NCBI GenBank assembly: GCA_914767715.1
Contig: OU612069.1
Location: 9,481,387 to 9,545,386 of the forward strand
Source of the DNA: Membranipora membranacea
Taxonomy: Eukaryota > Bryozoa > Gymnolaemata > Cheilostomatida > Membraniporidae
DNA length: 64,000 nucleotides
Direction of reading: 5' to 3'
A program made the position numbers and the translations under genes. The number at the start of each line of letters is the position of its first letter. Within the stretch, counting starts at the first letter, position 1. The notes beneath the pieces are model-generated. The model worked only from the letters and a program-made list of their open reading frames with translations. It made no database searches and had not been told where the DNA came from. Positions 13,438 through 25,182 of this stretch are shown here, piece after piece.

Positions 13438-13492
13438 TATGGCCTCTGTGATTGGTCTTACTTTCAAAATAAGACCAATCACAGAGGTCATA
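13438..13492. repeat. short perfect hairpin (23-bp stem, 9-nt loop)
   Basis: TATGGCCTCTGTGATTGGTC through TTA (13438-13460) is the reverse complement of 13470-13492 with a single mismatch, separated by CTTTCAAAA. It could be a foldback fragment of a mobile element or a small hairpin RNA; transcription is unknown. Confidence 0.7.
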
Positions 13493-15189
13493 CTAATCTC
13501 TGCTCTACTACTCCTCCACCAAAAAATGATTTGATCCAAGCAATGTAATTTGTTGTGTTGTTGCTGATGGAGTTTTATTGTAAATGACACCTGTATCCTC
13601 ATACCATTCATCACTGAGTATGGTAAGGCTATAACTCTCTGGTTTGGTACAACATTAGAACGTGATGGACAAAGTTTGCAGACTATTCCATCAGTTATAT
13701 GTACTCAAATGATAACCTTTCAAACTCAGTATGAGTAAGTATATGATCAAGGAGTCCTTGATATAATATTGATTAGCAACTTGCATAGTATAGTAGTAGG
13801 CCTACCTCAGATTGATTTTGCACAGACTACTACATATTGTGGTGTCAACTGTGTGTTAATGAAGTATCTACTAAGCTGTTCATAGGCCTATGTCACTAGT
13901 GTTATCAGGGAACCAGACACACACAAGGCTGCAACTCATCAAATCAACTGTCAGTGACCTGCTGTCTGTGAATGGACATGTTTTAAGTTGGAAAACATGG
14001 TTTTTTGTCAATGGTTTGCTCATGTCGCTCTAATCAAGGTATTAAGGAAGATATATATGTTGGGTTAGTTGTAGGCCAAGACGCAAGGGTCATTGTTGTG
14101 GTTCTATTGGTATGGTTTCGTCTCATGATCAATGTGAGAGATATTTAGAAATATCTAATCTAATGCAACATATATTGGATGTATATATAATTGGAGGACA
14201 AGTAAATCCCGGCATGTTAAAAAAGCTAATGCCAACTTAGGGATTGAGTTCCAGTTCTAGAACTTCAGAGAGTGCCTACAATCCCAATCATATTCTTAAA
14301 GGCTTAAAAAGAGGTTTCAACAAATGAAGTGCAATGCTCATGCAATGATGCCCAGGTCACACCACCTGGTCGCACACAAATATTCAGCCAAATTATCCTT
14401 TATAGCAAGATATTTGTTACATACCCCCGGTTTTATGTTTTTTCTCAAGGTAAGTGGAAATTGCATCACTTTTTCTCTTCAGGCGCCCATGTATTCAGAG
14501 TGATTGTCAATGTCATTCACAAACATGAGCCTAGTGGATAATTTTATGGGAGTAGCCTACCCTCCCTGGGATTGTCAGGATGGGACCATTACCGTAACCA
14601 TACTATGCCATTTATAAGCTTTACCTTCTTCACATCCAAAATCCCAGTCTTCACACCTTGTATTCAGATATTTAGCCTTGATTTGAGCTTTGTGTCAAAG
14701 CCTTTACTTTTAGTAGTTCAAAGTTTGGTAAACAATCTGGTCAAAGTATTGTCATTGTAGAGGCCAGCCCAGTTCGGATACAATTTGTCCTCTGCCCCCA
14801 GAGAGCATTGGATTTGACCAATAAGATTTAATTATTTTTATTGAACCCCTGACTGAAGACCAGGCTTTTGTCAACTTTAATTAAAACAGGGCCCTAATAA
14901 TGAATTGCCAATATTATCCGGCTGGCGGGAATATACGCAGTAAATTGGTAAAAAAAACAGTTTCTTCACACCTTGATTCACCCTATTTTCCGCTTTATAC
15001 TGTAATATATATATTAAAATGTATCCTAAAATGAACACCATCATAGATTTGTTGCACTCAAACCCCTTGTCAATACAATTGGCAATACAGTAAAAATGAC
15101 CAGCGGTTTGTTAGGGTCCTCAAAATAACAATCTTGTGCCCAGCGAAATCCTTGGACTGAAAAAATAATTCAATTGTAATATTTTAAAG

Positions 15190-16319
15190 ATGATGGTGAC
15201 GGAGAAGAGAGCGATGGTACAAATGATAACAATGGAAGGCATGATGACAATGGTATACCTTTATCACTACCAACATTAGATCCAAAGACTGCTTTTGGTG
15301 AGTCACAATTTAAGATTTATTCATGAGATAAAATACATTACCAACCTAGAGACCGATCAAAGAATAATCATAGTAGCGGGCCCACCAGATGAATCTGACT
15401 CAGAATAGATATAATATTATAATGAAATTCAAGTCAGCCTCTTCCCTAAACATCTGATAAAATGATTTGCCCTCACTGATTTTGACAATACAATAAAGTA
15501 GCCCAGTTTGGTAGCTGGCGTCACAGGAAGAAGTCATCATTATCAGCCAGGTCTACTTTATTGACATCGTCTTGGAGTTGCAATGTCACGGAAAAGGGGA
15601 TGACAACTCCAACCATCTATGAGCAGATTTACGTTATTTTTTTAGGTATCTGCAATATCAACTAACATCTGTTGACAGTTATTGGCCACCAAGGTTTCAA
15701 TTTTGAGATGGTTCCTGCCCAAGATGAATATCATGGATCCTATCCGTTGTTAACCCATAGTTACATTATAAGCTGCCACTTGTGTTGTTAATTTTAGAAA
15801 GAGTGAAAATGCGACTTCAGAATTAGTACCCGACATTTCACCAATTGATAACACAAAATTATTTTGCTTTTAGATGAAGGACTCATTTTGACCCCAAAAA
15901 AAGAAAAAAAAAGCCAATAAGTTCTACTCAGGAAGCACCGACTGGTACATGTAAGTAAACATTTTCTTTGCTTAGTCTCAGTACAGAAATCAAGCTCGTT
16001 GCAGCAAAGATACAGTATCCAGTTGATCTTGAGACTTGAGCAGTATTGTTTGACTGAAAGGATAAGATTGGCATTGGCATTGGCCATAAAGACCTATTTG
16101 TGTTGTATCCTCATACTAATTTTTATTGCAGATATATTGACAATTGTGTGTGGAGTTCGGATAAACCTCAAATCAGAGGATTGAGAGTGAGTTGTTTGTA
16201 TGTTGATAAATATATTAATACAACCTGGTTGGCGGCGACCATTTCAATCTACATTGCTCAGTTTTTTTTATCTGTTTGTCAAGGAGAAGAGTTTGAGAGA
16301 ACTTGGTTTAGATAAATAG
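15190..16319 (+). CDS. unidentified gene, 3' coding exons (frame broken at a poly-A run)
   Basis: Four splice-bounded pieces chain on the plus strand. 15190-15297 is an acidic exon (DGDGEESDGTNDNNG, then IPLSLPTLDPKTAF) between TTTTAAAG and GTGAGT. 15874-15950 lies between TTGCTTTTAG and GTAAGT. 16132-16186 lies between TTTTATTGCAG and GTGAGT and encodes YIDNCVWSSDKPQIRGLR. 16284-16319 encodes EKSLRELGLDK and then TAG. Phases 1-1, 2-0 and 0-end agree except in 15874-15950, where a run of nine A (about 15914-15922) puts the second half out of frame. With eight A the exon would read through, giving KKANKFYSGSTDWY and exactly the phase needed. That could be a homopolymer error, an allelic variant or a pseudogene. 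I do not recognise the family; 5' exons were not found with confidence. A possible polyadenylation signal lies near 17200. Confidence 0.45.
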
Positions 16320-17825
16320 AAATTACTTAAACTTAGTTGAGCTAGGCTAAGGCCAATCTCTTGCATTATTAGGCTATGCCATGTTTTACCCCAATTTTGT
16401 TTGCCTGCATGCACTGCCTTTGCTGCCTGCTAGTAATGGATATGTCTATCTTTCGAAGGTGCTGAGAGGGCACTGGGTTACAATGATACTGTAGTGATCG
16501 AGAAGATGGGGGATCTCTATAGGGCTGCACCTAATCAGAATCGACGTTAACTTCAGTGTCTTAAAAAAAGATGTAAGTAAACCAGCTAATGGCCTGTCAT
16601 GACAACCTTGATGTTGGTTATGTTGGTTGAGGAGGGGGCACCAACAAAGTTTGTCAAGATATGCTATCTGGATCAGTACAATGACATGACACACAGATTT
16701 TAAGATTGGCATTTTCAGGTAGTCAAGTTTGCTTGAAACACTAAAGACTGTGTAGGGTCTTTCAAGTAAGTCCTAGCTTAGTTTCTCTGCAAAAATAACA
16801 AACAAATAATAAAGGTCATCTAGGCAAATTCTAAGTGCGTGATCACTTTTTACTATATGAGCCCTACTTTGAGTGTACCATCTGGCTCTGTTACCATTCA
16901 ATCTAACGAATCGTTGAGACCTCTGAACAAGAGAGGACAACTCCTTAGAATACAAAGGAGTCTTGAAAGAAGCACTGTATCCCTGCTGTATCAGTGTAGT
17001 TGGACCAAATGCATTGTAGGAAACCAACTGTGTTGTTATTCTCCTTTTTAGAAAGTCATAGAGCTTACTCTGAATGGTGAGAGCAATGACTCCTGCAGCA
17101 AAGCTATCAAACCAATTAAATTTTTCTCCTCCATTTTTATATTTAAAACAAAATTTTTCATCATATGTATATATTTATCATTAAACAGGTATTTTGCAAT
17201 AAATAAACAACCTGAAAAATCACCACACTATTTCCTAATAAAATGACAATGAGTTTAATTTGAAAGTATCATTATTTAGCTTTGGAGCAGGGAGAATTCT
17301 CCCGTTGTGAGAAGAAACTGTACAAGTGTTGTGCGGATTTGTGCAGTCTTGGATACTCTCTCTTCATACTTCGACCCAAGTATATAGACATGTCTTATGT
17401 TCTGGACTAACCCAACAGTTCTGTAGGCTAGACACTACACTATATGCAGCGGTTTCACTGTGGGAAAAAGATTATCAAAGATTAATGTAATGGAGACATA
17501 GTATGGAATATCTATAAAAGATTATTAAAACCGTAAGCGGAAACAATTTAGGTCCCGGAACATTGGAACAATATATCAAACCAAGACAAACGTAATATGA
17601 GGTTTTGAGCTGGACTAAATTAGCCATCATGATTTTATTACCAAGAAATAATATCACATCATATGTCACACAAAATCTAAAGGTATGGCAACTAAAGGAG
17701 AGTTGTCTACTCTTTGGAAGAATAGGGTGATCCACTTGAGATGACAGTAACATGAATAAGGTGAGAAACCAAAATACATATTAAAGTAATCACTGAATGA
17801 AAAGTACACAAAACATGCACATTAT

Positions 17826-18033
17826 TATAAATGCGCATTGCTAGAACTGCGCATTGTTAGAAATGCGCATTGTTATAACTGCGCATTTCTAGAACTGCGC
17901 ATTCTTAGAACTGCGCATTCTTAAAACTGCGCATTCTTAGAACTGCGCATTCTTAAAACTGCGCATTCTTAGAAGTGCGCATTCTTAAAACTGCGCATTC
18001 TTAAAACTGCGCATTCTTAGAACTGCGCATAAC
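17826..18033. repeat. 16-bp tandem repeat based on TGCGCATT
   Basis: About 13 units of the type CTGCGCATTCTTAGAA are arranged head to tail, with the spacer alternating between TTAGAA and TTAAAA. The palindromic core TGCGCA also forms the centre of the TAATGCGCATTA elements at 13.3 and 18.9 kb. Confidence 0.9.
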
Positions 18034-18119
18034 AAAATAATTGATGGAAATTTGTCATACAACATTGAGTGTAATGAAGTACCAGACCTGCCAAAACTCC
18101 AGTCACTTATTTTGAGTCA

Positions 18120-18233
18120 CCCTATTTTCACACCTCAAATAACACAGGTTGGATCACAGGTCTACTCCAAAAACCTGGGATTTTGGAGAAGACCTGTGAT
18201 CCAACCTGTGTTATTTGAGGTGTGAAAATAGGG
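18120..18233. repeat. long near-perfect inverted repeat (53-bp arms, 8-bp loop)
   Basis: 18120-18162 is a perfect 43-bp reverse complement of 18191-18233. Pairing continues inward to 18172/18181 with one mismatch, leaving an 8-base loop (ACCTGGGA). A third partial copy of the inner segment (GATTTTGGAGTGAAATCCCA, then GGTTTTGGAGTAGACCTGTG) follows at 18233-18275, so the locus grew by local duplication or inversion. It has no open frame. Confidence 0.95.
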
Positions 18234-18807
18234 ATTTTGGAGTGAAATCCCAGGTTTTGGAGTAGACCTGTGGGTTGGATAGAAAGATTGCAGAGCAGTC
18301 TAGGCTAGGGCCATCCATCAAGACCCATTCCCATGGGCTGTTGCATGTAAATCCATGGCTATCCATGCATGCAACTTTGGCCAAAATGAGTGAGTGATAC
18401 CTTGATGTAAAGTAATGTTACCTGGTAAGTGTTCTTCTTGTGGTTCTTTATAGCTGGCCAGCCCTAACTCATTTAACTATCTATGTATAAGTTTCTTCAT
18501 TATTTTGTCTGCTTCAGGCTCCTCATGGTGATCCACTAACTAACTCCAAAACCAAAGAGCCACAATCCATTTGTATCCTCCACATAAGAGTGCGATCACA
18601 TGACCAACATGTGATGTAAATAATAATACAACAGACCTAAGACATTGACTCATTGACTCAATGATTGATCAAGAAGCATTGGCATCTCACAATCTCCCAT
18701 GTAAGTAGTTTGAAATAGTTCCAGGGTCATGGCAGGTATGGTAGTGGTGTAAGTGCCTATCACAAAGCCCATCTTTGATAATACAGTCATTACCCAAAAC
18801 AGGTTTA

Positions 18808-18945
18808 ACTGCGAGTTAGTGATTTAGCATGTTAATTAATGCGCATTAGCGAGTTAGCGAGTTAGCATGTTAACTAATGCGCATTAGCGAGTTAGCATGT
18901 TAATTAATGCGCATTAATAAAGGTGCTACGGGCCGCCATAGGTGA
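18808..18945. repeat. TAATGCGCATTA repeat element, copy 2 (inverted)
   Basis: About four 30-bp units (GCGCATTAGC GAGTTAGCAT GTTAACTAAT type) end in AATAAAGGTGCTACGGGCCG CCATAG. This is the reverse complement of 13264-13372. It ends about 200 bp before the TRIM-like coding start. Confidence 0.8.
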
Positions 18946-19157
18946 AGTGGTAGTAGATATGTAGAAACTTATAATTCTCAGATACAACCAACCATCATTT
19001 CATGCTTTGGTGTATTCATCATCTGTGAATCTAACTCAAACATGAATCATTATGATATAAAAATAGGGCTTGTAGCTTTTTATGAAAATATGAACTCAAC
19101 AAAAACTGACTTTGCCTTCTGCAGCCTTCCACATTGTTTTCCTTGTAGGAGTAAAGA

Positions 19158-22100
19158 ATGGCTGCTTCAAACCCTGTTCTTGTGAGAGAAGATGTTCTAA
19201 AGAATGAGCTTGAGTGTCCTGTCTGTATGGATGAGAAGAGACTTCTACTTCTACCCTGCGCTCACAGATGCTGTCCAGACTGCATAAGTAAGTAAAAGAC
19301 TCTTCTTCTTCTGAAACTGTCCAATATTATCTAATTCTGTTTCAAAAAAAGACAGCCAACTGTATACTCTTTAGCCCATGCAGCATAGGAGAAGGAAGCT
19401 AAGACTGGCTTATCTTGAAAGCTGCTCATAATAGCGTAAACATTCTATCTGACTCTGAACTTTGGAAAAGTTGGTGAAAACATATTTTCAAATTCAGGTA
19501 GACTGGATCAAACTGTTCTATCTGTCGCTTAGTAAAATTTATTTAATTTGCAAATTATGAAGAAAGCGGGAGCAGGAACCAACAATGTCACTTATTATGA
19601 GGCCGCCATTTATCTTATTTTATCAACAGAGAGAATAGCAGGAGAGGAGGGGCACCTGGAGTGTCCGACTTGCAGAGCACCAGCTCATGTACCAGACCAG
19701 GGGTTCCCAGTCTGTGTTCTTACAGGACATATCCAGGATATACTAATAGAAGCTAGAGCGAACAGGGATGCCTCTGTAGTTCCCGACCAGAGCACTCCTA
19801 CTGCTACGAAGGGTTGGTAAATTAATCCAGTGTCGGCTTTTAGTCATCAGTCATCATAAACATCTGCATTTATGTTCAGGTAGTGAAAACCTGGGTATTG
19901 TCAAGTATTCCCTAATTTTCCGCAAGGCATTTGACCATCATGTTTATGTGCCCTTTGCAGTTGAAACCACAAAGTGTGATGTATGTGCAGAAGAAAATGT
20001 GAATGTTCGCTGTAACAATTGCCGCCGATTTCTCTGCTTTCGGTAAGACCTATCACCATAATTTTTTTAGGACTTTACTTCACACCAAGTTCTTCTTTTA
20101 GTCGATTATTTTTACCCATTTCTCCCATCCCTATCCAGGTTGATAGATCAACCAATTCCGATTCTGTACATTTGCTCCATTTTGGCGCCAAATACCTCAC
20201 GAAGATTCATATACATTGATAAGGGCTGCCATGTATTTTGGTATACAATTTTCTGTAACATCTGATGATATTAAAGCCAGGGAAGTCCACAATGGAATTT
20301 GGAGTTTCAGATTTTGATCATTGTTCTGAAATAATAAGAAATTTCAAGTGAGTTTGATAAACTTAGACTTTCATGGAATACAGTTTGTTCGTTAGAGACT
20401 CAACATTGTGGGGAAGAATGCTGAGACTATTATGTCCAGACGTTCCGCTAGGATTGGTTAGTGAAGAGATGTTATCCAAAAGTTGGTTGTGAAGGTTAAG
20501 GTTCTATTCAAAAATATTTGTTCTTTGGTCCTGTGTTGAAAGTGGAGTTGAGTTGGCTGTCGTTATGTTTAGTTTTTCTGCACGGAGTGTTACAATTAGA
20601 CCGTGGAGAGTGACATTGTCACGAAGTGCTCTCTCCAATTGATTATGATTATAGAATGTCTCTTTTACAGTGCGTAGGTACTTATTTTCCGCTGTCTTTG
20701 GTGGGTAGATTGATGAGATGTCGCCAAATCTTTCTTGAGTCTCATTCAAGGGTTCTTTATGGGAGATTGATGCAGGAACTCCCTTTGACATGACAATACT
20801 TCTGTTCGGCTCGATTGGGAGACTATAGTGTTGAACCTGTGTTCATTGATGAAGTCTATCATGACAGATCTTTCTGCCTAGGGGGGCCAACCAATCCCCA
20901 GTAGAAGATGGATTGCAGTCAGATATTGTGAAGTAGTAAAGCCCTTTCCTTTAATATTTTGAACAGATGTGCTGTCAGAAACATGATGTGTGTAACAGCA
21001 AGTACACAGCATATTACAACACTGATTGAACAAATATTTGGTGACAGATCTCAACAGCTTAAGCAGTGGCAAGATACAGTTCAAACAGAGGTGAGATGAT
21101 ACACTAATATCTACATGAAGAGCCGACTAATCAGTTATGCTTGTGGATTTGTTGTGAAAGGTTACACCGTGTTTTGACAGTTCAGTTCAGTATGGCACAT
21201 AGAATAGCATCACTGATATATATTTTGGTGTGTTGATATCCATCCAAGACTTATGTTAATTGTGTGAGACAATCCGGGTCTTTGTATTTTGCCTCAAGAT
21301 TGTCTTACATCGCTTCACGACTGACTCACAATAAACCTTATGATCTATCACGCACCAATAGCCTGCAATAAGTAAAAAGATCAGTTCAAAGTGTTTCGAA
21401 CAAGGCCATTCATCTTCCAGGTTAGCTTCGTAGAAGCAGAACTGACTCCTTTGAAGAATGAGAAAACGGCTCTACAGAAGGAGAGAAGAGAACTGGAGAC
21501 CAGGCTGAATGCAGTAAATCAGAGGATAACTGCAGTAGAAAAGGGCATCGATGAGAGACAGAAGTCACTGGATGATAAGTCTTCTGTACTAAAGGCTGCA
21601 GAGATGATAGAGTCAGATGGGGATGTTGTGGAGATCATCAGGCTCACTGAGCAGATATGTGGTGAGTGATTCAATCTGTGAGGATCATACTGACTGTAAA
21701 GCCCATTCGAAATCATGAACATTACCCCCATAACAAAAGGTATATTCAATTCTTCCTGTTTGTTTGCATGTTGTATGGTAACCCTATTTTCTTCCAAAGC
21801 AGAAATTGTTGTCTCAATAAAACTGTCAAAACTCTAAGGAGCGCAAATAAATAACAGTAACTCTCCTTTATATAAGCATGACCTCCAATTTTCCTTTGCA
21901 TACAACAAGTGAAATTTCACTGAATATCATACCATAACTATGCAATGTTTAAATTGACATACATTGCTCTGTTGCTTTTCTGATGGCGTAGTCCTGCCTG
22001 CAATTACAAAGCATAAAACAATTACTACTAAACATTCGGCCCAAACAAAATTTTGCTGATCTTTTATATGATCATAACAAATGAATCCTGATACATGTGA

Positions 22101-25100
22101 TAAATACAGTGAACACGGTGAATTATACAAAAATGGAAATTCCTACCCAGCCTAAGATTAAAGAAATTGATCAAGGTTCAAACCTATAACACAGATTTCA
22201 ACCTCTGTATCAGCCTTTGTTGTCACCTATATTTACGGTGTTTAGACAATTCTGTGTTTTCATCATCACAAATAACTAATTCGGCAAATCATGGCATCAC
22301 AAGGTTTAGAATTTGAATTTAGTTTCAGGCTCAACGCGTTGACATTTAAAACAATTTTTAATTTACCCTCAGCCGTGAAGAGCTCCCTCAATCTCCTGGT
22401 GCCATGTAGGGAAAATATGTGCCTTCTCTACAATTCTTTACATCCTTTAAGCTGGTGAAGTCAAGAGCTTTGTCTAATTAGCTGTCACTATTTCAGCTAT
22501 CTCTTTGATTTCTATCATTTTATCCTACAGTCTTTGACTACTACCCTATGGGGGTTCAATTTAGCTAGAGTTTAATTTTGCTATCTGGACCTGGTACTAA
22601 ATTTCACTAGTACTAAATTTCTGGGGCATAAATATCCATATGATTGCAAGTCGGACACTTAGACCACTACACCACGCTAACTTGCATGCTTGGGTTTGGT
22701 GTTTTCCTGTATAATTGCACATTGCTTATGAAACTATGGTGAGTGAGTTTAATTTAAGATACACCAAATTTCGCAACCTAGGCAACAACGCGAAAAGCGA
22801 ATCCTAAATGCTGAGAAAACTAAACTCCTATAGGGTAGTTTGTGTAAATTATTTGCCGATTCATAATTCAACAATATCATACTTACTTGGGTGGTAGCAG
22901 TTGTAAAAGTCGTTGTTTGCTTTATTAGATGTCTCCTCTTTATCCATGACTTGACAACTCTGTAACAAGCCCACTAGTATTGTTTTCTTACATGTATCCA
23001 AATTTCAGTTTCAGATCCAATGCATGGACCTCTTCCCATCTCAAAGCCATCAACAGCTAAAACCGAACCCCTAAAGCCTCAGTCACCAGCAGCTCTTCAG
23101 TTCGTTTCTGAGCACCCGACAAGAAGTCAGTGTGCAACAGTAGATCACCACAGCCTCACCGGTGATATACTGCTGGGATGTGTTGGTGGTGTGAAGATAT
23201 TCAGCAGAGATAGCGGTGAGGTTAAAAATTTGACCAATCATGTGAGGGCTAAAGTAGTAGAGTACAAAGGTGAAATATTCATCTCTCATCATGATCTAAC
23301 AGTCATTAAAGTCATTAAATACAGCATGGATACAAAGTCCAGTGAGCTGCTCTACTCATTCCCCATGAAATCAGCATTCCAATCCTTTATGAGTGGATCA
23401 GACCGCTTCATTGCTTCGATAGATCGGGACAATGAGACGATAATACTCTATAATAGAGAAACAGGAAACAATAACAACTCTGGAGGAGCCTCTAGAAGAC
23501 TGCTCAGTAAACTCTTCTACAGAAAACCACAGCTAAAAACAATAACATTGCCTGAATATAAAGTCCTTTTTAATCTGTGCTTCCTACCTGATGGTGATCT
23601 GCTGGTGACTGGAAATGACACTAAGAAAAACATGCTGAACAAGTACAGACTAGGAGAGGATCCAGAGAAGGACATCAGACTAATCTGGTCATGTGACCAG
23701 GTACAAGGAGCTTGTGGTGTAGCAGTAGCAGATAGTGGACTTATCTTTGTGAGCAGACTGAAAAACAAAACAATCTATGTGGTGAGCCCTGAAGGTAAGA
23801 AAATTATAAATAACAGCTAAAATTATGATTGCCTATTACAATAACATTACTAATACTAAAACAAATGCCTTGACAGCAGGATAATTCTAGAGCGACAAAA
23901 ATGACACGTCTTCTAACGATGTATAGAAACACCAGATGAACCATCATATATATATATATATATATACATATAAATGTTTAAAAATATTCTCTTTGCCAGC
24001 GCGACACAAAAATATTTTCCAATAATCCTAAAATTTTAAAATCGCAATTTTCATAAAATTAAAATTAAACGATGGAGCTTAAGTCATAAATTGATTTTAA
24101 ACTATACGAAAACATTTTAGGTAATTTTTAAATCCCAAAATAATCACATTTCGATCCTGAAAGTAAAAAATTGAACTTGGTTATCAGGTTTTAGAGACAA
24201 AACAGCACCAACTGTCGACAATATCTTGATCTTCCTACCATGACCAATTTGTATTACATATTCTTTTATCTACATTTAATTATTGAGTATTGAGGTTTCT
24301 GGTCATGCCGCAAAGTGACATCCCAATCACATATATTTACTTCAAAATTCAGCTCTTTGTGTCATACTAACAATCCGCCCATGTGGTCATGTGACCTCTT
24401 TTTTTTCTGTGAATCAAATTATGCCACTTCAAATGCTTTTTAAATGCTGTTTTTTGTTACTTTTCAATAATATTTGCCTTAATGGGGAGTTAGAAATCCC
24501 TGCCATTACAGCCACTAGATCAAAAGAGAAATCTGCATCCTAAGAGGTCAATGTTAACAACCGGTGTTATCCTGTGGATATAAACCTACTGGGAGAGGAG
24601 GGGACGGCTCCTTCTGCTTTGCGTGGGAGGTTGGCGTCCCCGCTGTGGGGTAAAGTTTATCTCTTGCCGAGTAGGCTGCTTTCTGGGATTACCTTCGGGA
24701 CGACAGCCTTTGTTGTCTCGACAATCGGATGTTGCCACACTAGTCCTTGACTAATTTGACTAGGCCGCTGCCTTATTTTATTTCATGATTTCAGTGAATT
24801 TATTTTAATAATATACAGTAAATTGTTGAAGAAACCAAAAAAATTCATTTAAATATTGATACTACTCGTATAGTATGTATACCTTATTTCCTATTGAATC
24901 TTCTTATGTTACTGATGTACGCTCCAGTAATTCTATAATATTAGTTATTTATGAGCTTACTATTGTACTTACTGCGTGATAAAAATTTTCCATTGTTAGA
25001 AACTGTAAAAACTATATCCATAAGTATAATGTTCGATAATTTATTAACTTACAGGTGAGAAAATGAAGCAGTACTTATTAGATAGACTACCGAGTCACTA

Positions 25101-25182
25101 TAGGGATATAAGTGTAAGGGGTGATGAGCTGGCTGTAGCTGGCTGGAACGAAAATAAGCTGCTTTTGTTTAAGATTGTGTGA
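19158..25182 (+). CDS. TRIM-like RING/B-box/coiled-coil protein, complete, 557 aa
   Basis: Seven coding exons, all phase-consistent: 19158-19287, 19630-19812, 19961-20042, 20967-21090, 21421-21661, 23009-23794 and 25055-25182 (1674 nt, TGA stop). Residues 20-75 form a C3HC4 RING split by intron 1 (C20-x2-C23, C34-x-H36-x2-C39-x2-C42, then ECPTC). Residues about 110-145 are a B-box-type zinc finger (CDVC, CNNC, CFRC). Residues about 150-250 are a coiled coil rich in E, K and R. The C-terminal ~300 residues look like an NHL/beta-propeller (FLPDGDLLVTGND, GVAVADSGLIFVS, DELAVAG) rather than a SPRY domain. The family acts as RING E3 ubiquitin ligases, often in innate immunity or RNA regulation; substrate unknown. 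An acceptor (TTTTCCTTGTAG, ending 19148) just before the ATG implies a 5'-UTR exon upstream. The exon 2 donor is weak (GTTGGT at 19813). An AATAAA at 25745 may be the polyadenylation signal. Introns of 0.15-1.35 kb hold a MITE-like element and a GC-rich insert. Confidence 0.9.
20504..20860 (-). other. antisense open frame in TRIM intron 3, unassigned
   Basis: On the minus strand, a frame is open from a TGA near 20840 to a TAG at 20504-20506, with a possible acceptor (ACACAG) upstream. The 95 residues after its first ATG at 20791 have varied, hydrophilic protein-like composition (YLRTVKETFYNHNQLERALR). It could be an eroded transposon or captured exon, or chance. No family is recognised. Confidence 0.2.
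22538..22842. mobile_element. MITE-like inverted-repeat element in TRIM intron 5
   Basis: The left arm ACTACCCTATGGGGGTTCAA (about 22538) and the right arm, whose reverse complement reads ACTACCCTATAGGAGTTTAG (ending about 22840), form imperfect terminal inverted repeats around about 265 bp without an open frame. Both arms continue into TAGTTTAATTTT-like sequence. A clear target duplication was not found. Confidence 0.45.
23948..23966. repeat. (TA)n microsatellite
   Basis: A short alternating TA run lies in TRIM intron 6 just downstream of the exon 6 donor. It is an ordinary simple repeat. Confidence 0.9.
24580..24765. repeat. GC-rich insert in TRIM intron 6, probable dispersed repeat
   Basis: About 185 bp are far more GC-rich than the surrounding intron (GGGAGAGGAGGGGACGGCTC; GGTTGGCGTCCCCGCTGTGG). 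Partial internal complementarity (CCTACTGGGAGAGG against CTCTTGCCGAGTAGG) suggests a structured insert or old short element. No second copy is in the window. Confidence 0.35.

Larger units (their letters stand above)
9948..15189. other. repeat-rich region without a confident gene
   Basis: This 5.2-kb stretch holds a SINE copy, three inverted-repeat elements and a short hairpin, listed separately. Several splice-bounded open pieces could be exons of the gene ending at 16319: 10564-10609 (after TTGTAG, ending at GTAAGA), 14269-14313, and an open run from about 13914. None has recognisable similarity and their phases do not chain without gaps, so they are not annotated as exons. Confidence 0.5.
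16320..19148. other. intergenic stretch upstream of the TRIM-like gene
   Basis: It contains the 16-bp TGCGCATT tandem array, the long hairpin and the second TAATGCGCATTA element, listed separately. A possible 5'-UTR exon of the TRIM-like gene could end at the GTAAGT at 18701. The remainder is AT-rich with no supported gene; open frames at 16446-17051 show no splice or homology support. Confidence 0.5.
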
